From assembly GCA_900546325.1 (NCBI GenBank), contig URCR01000014.1:1-60787 (forward strand): 60,787 nt of DNA, written 5' to 3'. A program made the translations under genes and the position numbers. The notes below the pieces were generated by a model, which worked only from the letters and a program-made list of their open reading frames with translations, had not been told where the DNA came from and did no database searches. Shown here piece after piece: positions 34,317 through 42,813 of the stretch (positions within the stretch are counted from its first letter, which is position 1; every line of letters starts with the position of its first letter). This DNA is from an uncultured Lachnospiraceae bacterium. GTDB taxonomy: Bacteria > Bacillota > Clostridia > Lachnospirales > Lachnospiraceae.

Positions 34317-35108
34317 ATGAAATTGTTGAGCGCGGCATGCAGCGATATAGGAATTAAGAAAAAAATAAATCAGGATGCTTTACTGGTCCGTTCCGCAGTG
34401 ACAACATCAGGAGAGATCCTGTTGGCGGCGGTCTGTGATGGAATGGGAGGACTGGAAAAAGGGGAAGTGGCAAGCGGGGAGGTAATCCGGGCACTTGCAA
34501 GATGGTTTGAAGAAATACTTCCGTCACTGCTTAACGAAGAGTATGAGGAAAGAGTACTGGGAGAAAGAGGAAAAAGGAAGATTGAGAAAAGCCTGGAACG
34601 TTTGATACAGGAGGAAAATCATATCATTTCCGCCTACGGAAAGGAAAAGAATCTCCTGCTTGGGACGACAGTTTCCGCTGTTTTATTGATCTTTGGATGG
34701 TATTTGATCGTACATGTTGGAGATTCCCGCATCTATGCACTGACAGAGACGGTACAGCAGCTGACAAAAGACCAGACATATGTTCAAAGAGAAATTGACG
34801 CAGGGAGGCTTACGAAAGAGCAGGCGAGGGAACATCCCCGGAAAAATGTGCTATTGCAGTGTGTCGGGGTGCAGAAGGAAATTGTTCCGGAATGTAATTC
34901 TGGAATGTATTATCCGGGAATGGGATTTTTGATCTGCTCAGACGGATTTCGCAACCAAGTGCTGCACGAGGAACTTCAGGAAAGGTTTTGCCGGAATCAC
35001 CTGAGAGAAGAAAGGAGGATGGAAGGAGAATTGAGAGAAGTGATCGAGCTGAATAAAAGACGGATGGAAACAGATAATATTTCCGCAATCTTGATTTCCG
35101 TGCAGTAG
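34317..35108 (+). CDS. PP2C-family protein Ser/Thr phosphatase
   Basis: This 263-residue protein phosphatase depends on two metal ions. Recognisable motifs are CDGMGGLEKGEVASG, LLGTTVSAVLLIFGWYLIVHVGDSRIYAL, LTKDQTYVQREIDAG, GFLICSDGF and METDNISAILI. No membrane segment is predicted, so it is cytoplasmic. It probably reverses phosphorylation by the kinase encoded 58 nt downstream, the usual Stp/PrkC-type pairing. Here the pair is in a different context from the classical cell-wall locus with rlmN and rsgA. Confidence 0.92.
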   Translation: MKLLSAACSDIGIKKKINQDALLVRSAVTTSGEILLAAVCDGMGGLEKGEVASGEVIRALARWFEEILPSLLNEEYEERVLGERGKRKIEKSLERLIQEENHIISAYGKEKNLLLGTTVSAVLLIFGWYLIVHVGDSRIYALTETVQQLTKDQTYVQREIDAGRLTKEQAREHPRKNVLLQCVGVQKEIVPECNSGMYYPGMGFLICSDGFRNQVLHEELQERFCRNHLREERRMEGELREVIELNKRRMETDNISAILISVQ

Positions 35109-35166
35109 GCCATCGGCATGAGGAAAGGAAGAATAAATGTAAAAACGAAGCGGAAGGAGGAGGCAG

Positions 35167-36870
35167 ATGCTTGAGAATGGCATGATCGTAGACGGGAAAT
35201 ACAAAATTTTAAATAAAATTGGTCAGGGAGGGATGAGCACGGTCTACCTTGCAATGAATGAGCGGGCCAACCGACAGTGGGCGATCAAGGAAATTAAAAA
35301 GAAAGGAAACCGATATTATCGAACGCTTCGAGAGGAACTGTTGGCAGAGACGGATATTCTTAAAAAACTGGATCATCCGAATCTGCCGCAGATTGCGGAC
35401 GTCCTGGAATATGAAGATACTTTTTTAATTGTGATGGACTACATCGAAGGAAGGCCGCTCAGTCTGACGCTGCAGGAGCAAGGAGCGCAGACACAGGAGC
35501 TGGTAGTTGCATGGGCAAAACAACTCTGCGATGTACTGGCATATCTGCACTCCCGGAAACCGCCGATCATTTACCGGGATATGAAGCCTGCCAATATTAT
35601 GCTGCGCCCGGATGGAAGGGTGATGCTGATTGATTTTGGAACTGCGAGGGAATATAAGGAAGATCATGTGGAGGATACAGTTTGTCTTGGAACGGTCGGA
35701 TATGCGGCGCCGGAACAGTTTGGAGGAAATGGGCAGACAGATGCAAGAACCGATATTTTTTGTCTGGGAAGAACATTGTATCATCTTTTGACCGGACACA
35801 ACCCATGTATGCCGCCGTATGAGATATATCCGATCCGGCACTGGAATCCGCAGTTGTCTTCCGGATTAGAAGAGATTATCTGGAAGTGTGTTCAAAATGA
35901 TCCAGGGGAACGTTATCAGTCCTGCGCAGAACTACTGTATGCATTGGAACATTATAGGGAATTTGATTCTGAATGCAAGAGACGGCAGCAGAAGAAGTGG
36001 TGGATTTTTGTGTGTTCGGCGTTCTGCACACTGGCATTTGCAGCGGGGGCTGTGGGGTTTCGCTGTGCGGAGGAGAAGACGGTAAGAAACAGCTATGAGC
36101 GAGTGATGAAAGAAGCGTCATCCGCTGTGACAAGGGAGAAACAGATCGCCAATTATCGAAGAGCCATTTCACTGAATCCGAAGAAGGCAGATGCATACGA
36201 ACAGCTATTGGAAAAGGTATTTCTGACCGATGACAATTTTTCCCGGGAGGAAGCAGCGGTGATGCTTGAAATTCTGGGGGAGAAGGGAACGGATCACAAA
36301 GATCATTTAAGTGTACTGGAATCGGAGCAGAGAGAGTACGGGAAAGTGGCTTTTCGGATGGGGATTGCCTATTTTTATTATTATGAAGGAGAGGGAAACA
36401 AACAGTTATCCGAAAGATGGTTTGCGGATGCCGCCAAATCAGAGACACTGGAGGAATATCAGAGAGTGCGCGCAAAGATGTTGGGGAAAATTGCAGGATA
36501 CTATGCAGAATTAAACCGCAATGACCGGGCAGGGGACAGCAAGGTTACCTACCGGGAATACTGGGAAGATCTGACAGAATTGACAAAAGGAAATATTGCG
36601 GCGCTTGACAATGAGAAGACCGCTCTTGTGATGTATCAGGAACTGGTGTATCAAATCGGCCAGAATGCGGATAAATTTTATGACGAAGGAGTCGAAAAAG
36701 AACAATTGCTTGGGCAGCTTGAAAAGGTGAGCGAGAGGCTGCAGACAGATATGATTGTACAGAAAAAAGGAGAGCAAAAGGAGATAGAAAAAAAGAAAGA
36801 GGAACTGATAAAAAATATTTTATGGGCAGGAGAAGAGGTAGAGGCGATATGCACGATCAGGAACAGATGA
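35167..36870 (+). CDS. Transmembrane Ser/Thr protein kinase with extracellular TPR-like region
   Basis: This 567-residue kinase has all key motifs: Gly loop IGQGGMSTVYLA, lysine K41 (WAIKEI), catalytic YRDMKPANI (D138, N143), DFG 156-158 and APEQFGG. HRD is replaced by YRD. A single membrane helix lies at about 279-298. The outside part, about 300-567, is helical with a TPR-like segment (YRRAISLNPKKADAYEQLL) and a coiled-coil near 510-550. It has no PASTA repeats, so it does not sense muropeptides in the PrkC way. AGGAGG precedes the ATG. Confidence 0.92.
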   Translation: MLENGMIVDGKYKILNKIGQGGMSTVYLAMNERANRQWAIKEIKKKGNRYYRTLREELLAETDILKKLDHPNLPQIADVLEYEDTFLIVMDYIEGRPLSLTLQEQGAQTQELVVAWAKQLCDVLAYLHSRKPPIIYRDMKPANIMLRPDGRVMLIDFGTAREYKEDHVEDTVCLGTVGYAAPEQFGGNGQTDARTDIFCLGRTLYHLLTGHNPCMPPYEIYPIRHWNPQLSSGLEEIIWKCVQNDPGERYQSCAELLYALEHYREFDSECKRRQQKKWWIFVCSAFCTLAFAAGAVGFRCAEEKTVRNSYERVMKEASSAVTREKQIANYRRAISLNPKKADAYEQLLEKVFLTDDNFSREEAAVMLEILGEKGTDHKDHLSVLESEQREYGKVAFRMGIAYFYYYEGEGNKQLSERWFADAAKSETLEEYQRVRAKMLGKIAGYYAELNRNDRAGDSKVTYREYWEDLTELTKGNIAALDNEKTALVMYQELVYQIGQNADKFYDEGVEKEQLLGQLEKVSERLQTDMIVQKKGEQKEIEKKKEELIKNILWAGEEVEAICTIRNR

Positions 36871-37133
36871 TTCAGATATTCCGTCAGGGCTTTCTGCTTT
36901 GTGTGGTTTTGTCGGTATGCAGCGGAATCATGACGATGATATTTTTTTGGAAATTTCAAATCCGGAGAATGATTGCAGTCCGCACGGGGCGGGAGGCGAA
37001 GAAAGAGATAAAAAGAATAGAAGAGACAAACCGTAAAAAAGAAACAAAAGGAAGCGGTGTGTTTGTGCTGAAAAAGAATGTGATGATGATCCATACGGAT
37101 GAAGTGATAGGAAGGGACGGTGGGGGAATTTGA
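36849..37133 (+). CDS. Small single-pass membrane protein of unknown function
   Basis: This 94-residue protein has one membrane segment near the N terminus (FLLCVVLSVCSGIMTMIFFW). A basic, Lys/Arg/Glu-rich cytoplasmic tail follows, ending in MMIHTDEVIGRDGGGI. I do not recognise the family. ATG 36849 is preferred over an upstream ATG near 36822; either way it overlaps the kinase end. It overlaps the Ig-repeat gene by 4 nt. The tail contains several Thr residues that could be kinase targets, which is only a guess. Confidence 0.65.
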   Translation: MHDQEQMIQIFRQGFLLCVVLSVCSGIMTMIFFWKFQIRRMIAVRTGREAKKEIKRIEETNRKKETKGSGVFVLKKNVMMIHTDEVIGRDGGGI

Positions 37134-40100
37134 GAGGATATTGGACAAAAGTCAGAACATGGATACAGATAATCGCAATGCTCACAGGCGCGGCGGCATC
37201 AGCGGCTGTTCTGCATAAAATGGCTCCGGAGAAGCTTTGGCAGGCAAAGGCCGAAGAGGTGCAGCACATAAAAAAAGAAGAGGAAGCAAACGGAGGAACT
37301 CCCATCAGGAGGACGATCGCGCTTGAACAGATTCAGTGGGAAAAAGCAGAGAAGGTCTATGACGGCAAAAGGGAGGCGGCGCTTAGCGGATATTATCAGG
37401 AGAAAAAAGAGGAAAATAAGGTGACGGTCTGTGTAAAATTAGAGGGAAGCAATGTGAAAACTTACACGGAAGCTGTTATTCAGAAAGTGATCAAACAGCC
37501 TCAGAACTATGAACTGACAGAGTGCGAACAAAAGAAAATATCTGATATTTATATCCAGGTCATTCCCAAAAACTTGTATTTGCAGGTAGAAGATTATTAT
37601 GCGGAGTATGGAAATACAATGGAAACACTGGAAGAAGATCTGAGAAAACATGGCAAAGTGATCATAAAGGAGGGGGGATTGCGGGAAGACTTAGAGGAGA
37701 TAATGCTTCCGGAAGTAATTTTGCGGGATCCGTATCCGGAATTAAAAATCGGATCATACGATAATTGTCTGATCCCGGAACTAAAAGGGGAAGACGGAAG
37801 ACCGGTGGATCCGCTGGAAGGAGTTGTGCAGGGAAATTACTGCATGAAAGCAGCACAGAAAGAAGACTACGGGACACTGACGATCGTCCCTCAGAAGCTG
37901 GAAAATACAGAAAGGGTCATTTCTGCAGAGAAGAGAGACGGCGTATTTCAGAAGGAGGAAGGAGATCAGACAATCTGGGTTAGAGGAAGGCGGGGAAGCG
38001 ACGGGGAACCGGTTAAAGTAAAACTTCAGATTCGGGAAGAGTCACCTTTCGCACAGATGTATGATGAAGTGTGGGTGCGGATCAAGGAAGAGGATGAAGA
38101 ATTTGTAAATGCCACAAAAGAAGGGATTGTTTTTGAAGAGCAGTCGGAGGGAGTGCAGAGGCGGACCGGGGAATGGTATTTGAAGGACAGCAGAGACAGC
38201 TCGGGGAACACGATCACAGAGGTAGCGGATGGTCTGGTGTTTTTCATTGACAGCGAAGCGCCGGAGGTTACTTTTCACGGTTTATCTTTGGAAAATAACA
38301 GGATCGGTGAGGAAGAGCGGGCGCTGACCTTTGGCACTTATGAAAATACTTCTTATGCAGAGAAAGTTTCTGTCGAAGATCAGGACAGTCTGGAGGAGAA
38401 AGGAAGCGGAGCAGGCAGATGGTCCTATGCGGTATGGAATGTCAAAAAAGATCAGAAACTGACAGAAAATCTGGTGGAGGAGCTGACTGTATCAGGAGAA
38501 CTGCAATGGAACCAGATAGAAGCTGAAGGGGCATGCGAGATTTTGGCCGGTGAAGAAAAACAAGGAAAAGTGAAAGAAGGAAACTATGTCATACTTGTGC
38601 GGGCGGAAGATCATGTGCAAAATCAGGCGGTTTTTCTGTCAGACGGGGTGGTTGTGGATATGGAACCCCCCAAAGTGACCCTTGTCGGGATCGACTCAGA
38701 GAAATATTATACAGAGGATGTTCCGTTTTCAATTACCATAGAAGATTTGGATTTGAAAAATCAGAAAATCACTTCCGGCATCCGGGAGATACGTGTTGCA
38801 TTGTCATGTGATGGGACGGAATGCTTTTGTGAGACAGAACAGATTCGGGAGGATGTTTGGGAATCCGGTACTGAGGCAGGGAAGACGTTGCAGGAATTGC
38901 AAAAAGAGGCAAATATTGCGAGAGAAAAAATCATACAAGCTTCCGGGCATAACAGTAATGATGTAAAAATTTCTGTGACCGTGTCAGATCATGCGGGAAA
39001 TCGGACAGTGACAGAAAAGCGGTTGAAAATCGATACAACCGCGCCGCAGATTACGGTGTCCTACGACAACAATGAAGGGATGAATGGAAACTATTTTCAA
39101 GAAGAAAGAATGGCAGAAATTCTCTATCAGGACAAAAATTTTGACCGCAGAAATGTGACATTTGATGTGTGTGCCGGCAAAAAAGAAAAGAAAGACGTAA
39201 GGGTACAAGAGCTGGAAAGAGAGTTTGGGATTTTTGCAGAGTGGAGAGAAGAAGGGGAACAAGCGGACAAAAAGGGGGAATGTTTATACCTGAAATTTGA
39301 AAAAGAGCAGGAATACAGGATCAGGCCGCACTGCAAAGACCGTGCAGGAAATGTAGAGCAGACAGTGGACTATGGGGATTCTGCAGCGCCGGAGCAGTTT
39401 GTGATCGACAAGACGGATCCTGTGGCACAAATTCAATATTACTGTGACGGAGTGGAGATGGATCTGTCAGAGGAAGGCGGCCGGAGAACTTTTACAGATA
39501 AAGCAATTGAAGCAAAGATCGTGATTTATGAGCAAAATTTTTCTTTCCCGGAGGCATTTTCAGAAGAATCACGCCAGATGGAACTTTCTGTAAAAGCAGA
39601 AAAAATGCAGGAAGGAGAACATCCGCAGGATGTGGAGGGCGGATATGGCCGGCAGGCAGCAAAGAGGCAGAATTGGGAAAGGATGGACAAGGACACATAT
39701 GCAGCAACATTTTTGTTTGAAAAAGATGCAAATTATACGGCAGAGTTTACCTATACGGATCTGGCAGGAAGGAAAGTCAGGATTGCTCCGAGGATGTTCA
39801 CTGTGGATCAGACGGCGCCGGAAGGAGAAATTGTTGTGGACGGACAGCAAAACGCAGCAGAATCATGGAGAGATGTTTCCTTCTGTCTGTTCAAAAGAGA
39901 TCCTTATCAGATTCAGATTACGGGGGACGATGTCACAGCCGGGGTGGCTTCTGTAAAATATTACTGTTCAGAAATCCCACTTTCGGAAGAGAAAGTAAGG
40001 AATCTGCCTGAAAAAGGATGGGTGAAAGGAGATGCGTTTACCGTAAAACCGGATCAACAGTGTATCGTGTATGGAAAAGTGGAAGATCTGGCAGGAAATA

Positions 40101-42298
40101 TCCGTTTTTTATACCCGTTAAATGGGATGATCACGGAACGATCGGAACCAAAGATAAAAATGACACTGGAAGGAGAAAAATCAGGAGGGGTTTATCGCGG
40201 AGATGTGACAGTGAAGATAGAGGCGGAAGATCCGCAGGCAGGGAATACCTATTCCGGAATTCAGAAAGTCTCTTACCATGTGGCAGCAGAAGAAAATGTG
40301 CAGGAAAACACAGAGGGAATCTTATTTCAAAAAGAAGATCATAATACACCGGGAAAAGCGAGGTGGGAAGGAACGGTCGTCATTCCGGCAGAAGTGTTCA
40401 ACAGTAATGATGTGAGGATTCAGGTGACGGTAAAGGATTTTGCCGGAAATGAGAAAGCAGAGAGCAAAGAAAAGATACAGATAGACATTACGCCTCCCAC
40501 GATCCAGGTCCGCTATGATGATCAGACTCCTGTAAACGGAAACTATTACAGGGCGGCACGGAAAGCGACCATCACTGTCCAAGAGAGAAATTTTGATGGG
40601 GAGGCTGTGAAAATCCAGGCAGACAGTTCAGAAGGGAAGCAGCCGGTCATCGGGGAATGGACCAGGAAGCAAAGTATGAAAAATACGGATCAGACAACAC
40701 ATACATGTACGGTGGTATTTCAGGAAGATGGAGAATACAGACTTTCTCTTAGCTGCACAGACAAGGCAGGAAACCGGACAGAGTATGTGAAGAAGGATAC
40801 ATTTGTGATCGACCAGACCGCTCCGGTCATCCGGGTTTCGTATCAGGAACAGGAGGAGAGGACAAAGGGATATTATCATGAGCCGAGGACTGCGGTGATT
40901 ACGATTCAGGAGAAAAATTTCCGCCCGGAGGATGTAGAAGTCAAAATTACAGCAACTCTTGACGGGGAGAAGCAAAAGGCACCACAAATAGGAACATTTA
41001 CAGCGGGGGGAGCAGGAAGTGAAGCTTCTTCCCAGAACAGAGAAAGAGATGCAGTGCACAGCGCAATCATCTTATACGAGAAAGATGGAGCGTATACGTT
41101 TGATATTTCTTACACAGATCTTGCAGGAAATGTGGCAAAAGAGTATCCAAAAGAGCATTTTACCATCGACCGGACAAGTCCGTCTGTGGAAATATTCGGA
41201 GTGGAGGACAAGTCTGCAAACAATGATACGGTTGCGCCTCAGATTCGTTATCAGGACAGGAACTATGAAGAAAAGGATGTCAGAATAGAACTGAAAGGAT
41301 ATCATCGAGGCAAACTCCCGATAGAAGGGCAGAAGACAGAAATCATAAACGGGCAGTACATTCAGCTGCCGGATTTTGAGTGGACGCAGGAGCAGGATGA
41401 CTTATACACACTGACCGTTCAAGTGACAGATCAGGCAGGCAATGTGACAAAAAAGTCGGTTACATTTTCGGTAAACCGATTTGGATCTGTCTATACGCTA
41501 AGTGAGAAAACAAGAAAACTTCTGCAAAAGCATTATACGAAGCAGCCGCAGGAAATTGAAGTAACAGAAATCAATATAGATACATTGCAGAGGAAGGAGA
41601 TCAGTTATGGAAGAGACGGCGAGTTTGTGAGACTGGAAAACGGGAAAGACTATACAGTGGAGAAAAGCGAACCGGAGCAGGGATGGAAAAAATATACCTA
41701 TAAGATCAGCCGACACAATTTTCAGAAAGAAGGTAACTATACCGTAACACTTTCCTCAAAAGACCGGGCAGAAAACAGAGGGAACAATAAGATCAAGGGA
41801 AAAGAAATCAATTTTGTTGTGGATCAGACAGCACCGACAGTGGTTGTTACAGGAATAGAGAATTATGGAAAGTATAAGGAGCCGGCGAAAAAAATGACAA
41901 TCTATATGGAAGATAATTTTGCGGCAGAAACAGTGGAAGTGTCTGTCGATGGTGAGAGAAAAACAAAAAAGAGATACGATGCCGGGACATTGGAACGACA
42001 GGGTGGAAAAGCGGAAGTTGTCATCAAACAGGAGGATGAGTGGAGAACGGTTCGCGTATCAGGTGTTGATGCGGCGGGAAACCGGTCGGAGGAAAAGGTG
42101 TTTCACATCCTTGTTACACCGGACAGATGGATTCAGTTTTTCTATGACCTGCCATCCATTGCGGGAGTGGTGCTGATGATTCCTGCACTGCTCTGTGGAG
42201 GAATCTTTTTCGTCGGAAAGCAGAAACGAGAGCAAAGAAGAAGGAAAGATTCCAAAACGGATCAGAGAAATTCAAAAAGAGAAAATTCGCGAACTTGA
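37130..42298 (+). CDS. Giant membrane-anchored Ig-like repeat protein
   Basis: This 1722-residue protein starts at TTG 37130, with the stop of the previous gene overlapping by 4 nt. An N-terminal hydrophobic segment (IIAMLTGAAASAAVL) targets it to the membrane. Most of it consists of beta-rich Ig-like modules, each opening with a (I/V)DxxxP signature such as IDTTAPQITV, IDQTAPVIRV or VDQTAPTVVV. Nine such signatures occur between about residues 380 and 1570, with D(L/H/K/Q)AGN turns near module ends. A single membrane helix (about 1675-1697) and a strongly basic tail end it. It has no LPXTG motif. It is probably a surface sensor or adhesin. Confidence 0.82.
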   Translation: MRGYWTKVRTWIQIIAMLTGAAASAAVLHKMAPEKLWQAKAEEVQHIKKEEEANGGTPIRRTIALEQIQWEKAEKVYDGKREAALSGYYQEKKEENKVTVCVKLEGSNVKTYTEAVIQKVIKQPQNYELTECEQKKISDIYIQVIPKNLYLQVEDYYAEYGNTMETLEEDLRKHGKVIIKEGGLREDLEEIMLPEVILRDPYPELKIGSYDNCLIPELKGEDGRPVDPLEGVVQGNYCMKAAQKEDYGTLTIVPQKLENTERVISAEKRDGVFQKEEGDQTIWVRGRRGSDGEPVKVKLQIREESPFAQMYDEVWVRIKEEDEEFVNATKEGIVFEEQSEGVQRRTGEWYLKDSRDSSGNTITEVADGLVFFIDSEAPEVTFHGLSLENNRIGEEERALTFGTYENTSYAEKVSVEDQDSLEEKGSGAGRWSYAVWNVKKDQKLTENLVEELTVSGELQWNQIEAEGACEILAGEEKQGKVKEGNYVILVRAEDHVQNQAVFLSDGVVVDMEPPKVTLVGIDSEKYYTEDVPFSITIEDLDLKNQKITSGIREIRVALSCDGTECFCETEQIREDVWESGTEAGKTLQELQKEANIAREKIIQASGHNSNDVKISVTVSDHAGNRTVTEKRLKIDTTAPQITVSYDNNEGMNGNYFQEERMAEILYQDKNFDRRNVTFDVCAGKKEKKDVRVQELEREFGIFAEWREEGEQADKKGECLYLKFEKEQEYRIRPHCKDRAGNVEQTVDYGDSAAPEQFVIDKTDPVAQIQYYCDGVEMDLSEEGGRRTFTDKAIEAKIVIYEQNFSFPEAFSEESRQMELSVKAEKMQEGEHPQDVEGGYGRQAAKRQNWERMDKDTYAATFLFEKDANYTAEFTYTDLAGRKVRIAPRMFTVDQTAPEGEIVVDGQQNAAESWRDVSFCLFKRDPYQIQITGDDVTAGVASVKYYCSEIPLSEEKVRNLPEKGWVKGDAFTVKPDQQCIVYGKVEDLAGNIRFLYPLNGMITERSEPKIKMTLEGEKSGGVYRGDVTVKIEAEDPQAGNTYSGIQKVSYHVAAEENVQENTEGILFQKEDHNTPGKARWEGTVVIPAEVFNSNDVRIQVTVKDFAGNEKAESKEKIQIDITPPTIQVRYDDQTPVNGNYYRAARKATITVQERNFDGEAVKIQADSSEGKQPVIGEWTRKQSMKNTDQTTHTCTVVFQEDGEYRLSLSCTDKAGNRTEYVKKDTFVIDQTAPVIRVSYQEQEERTKGYYHEPRTAVITIQEKNFRPEDVEVKITATLDGEKQKAPQIGTFTAGGAGSEASSQNRERDAVHSAIILYEKDGAYTFDISYTDLAGNVAKEYPKEHFTIDRTSPSVEIFGVEDKSANNDTVAPQIRYQDRNYEEKDVRIELKGYHRGKLPIEGQKTEIINGQYIQLPDFEWTQEQDDLYTLTVQVTDQAGNVTKKSVTFSVNRFGSVYTLSEKTRKLLQKHYTKQPQEIEVTEINIDTLQRKEISYGRDGEFVRLENGKDYTVEKSEPEQGWKKYTYKISRHNFQKEGNYTVTLSSKDRAENRGNNKIKGKEINFVVDQTAPTVVVTGIENYGKYKEPAKKMTIYMEDNFAAETVEVSVDGERKTKKRYDAGTLERQGGKAEVVIKQEDEWRTVRVSGVDAAGNRSEEKVFHILVTPDRWIQFFYDLPSIAGVVLMIPALLCGGIFFVGKQKREQRRRKDSKTDQRNSKRENSRT

Positions 42299-42323
42299 CA
42301 TTCCAAAAACCGTATGTTACGAT
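42295..42323 (+). promoter_or_regulatory. metG promoter
   Basis: TTGACA (42295-42300) and TACGAT (42318-42323) are 17 bp apart. The -35 box overlaps the stop codon of the Ig-repeat gene. Confidence 0.7.
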
Positions 42324-42344
42324 TTCTACATATTTTTAATTTGA

Positions 42345-42701
42345 AAAAGAAAACGCGTTGACGAAAAGAGTAAGTTGGGGGAAACTTTACAGAGAAGTTC
42401 TGATTCATATAGAAATGTGTGGAATGTGACTTGGACACAGACTGATGCAAAAAGATATGAGATGCTGAGAGGAACAAGTGGAATCTGACTGAAGATGGCT
42501 TCCGAGCGGTGTATGATACTTTCTGTTGTCTATTCGGTCTGATATAGAAGAGAATACGAAAGAAAAGTGTGATACAAAGGGATTCGCCCTTTACAGCGAG
42601 GAGTGCAGGGCACTCGGCAAGGTTCGCGCTGTGAAGTGCGGATAAATAGAAGTGGTACCACGGGAATCTCTCGTCTTCTCTTTTGAGGAGGCGAGTTTTT
42701 T
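42345..42701 (+). ncRNA. Methionine-specific T-box leader of metG
   Basis: The T-box bulge sequence AGAAGTGGTACCACGG lies at 42648-42663. In the antiterminator, AGAAG (42648-42652) pairs with CTTCT (42675-42679). The specifier region reads GAAGATGGCTTCCGAGC, placing codon ATG (Met) at 42495-42497. AGAGTAAG near the 5' end and GCTGAGAGGAAC further on fit stem I. Uncharged tRNA-Met should favour antitermination and metG expression. Confidence 0.88.
42670..42701 (+). terminator. T-box terminator
   Basis: CTCGTCTTCTC (42670-42680) pairs with GAGGAGGCGAG (42685-42695) around TTTT, followed by six T. Its 5' arm shares CTTCT with the antiterminator. Confidence 0.9.
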
Positions 42702-42813
42702 ATTTTAACAGAAACTGGGAAATAAAAAACACTCCAAGTGAGATCCTTTTTGAAGATGCTGCTTTTGAATGAAAAATCTGAATGGGTATATTCAAAAAAG
42801 AGGAGGATGCAAA

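Noticed and set aside
35876..36475. A 199-codon minus-strand open frame opposite the Ser/Thr kinase gene
   Set aside because: It lies wholly within a clear kinase gene, has no ribosome binding site, and its Pro/Ser/His-rich translation looks like antisense reading.
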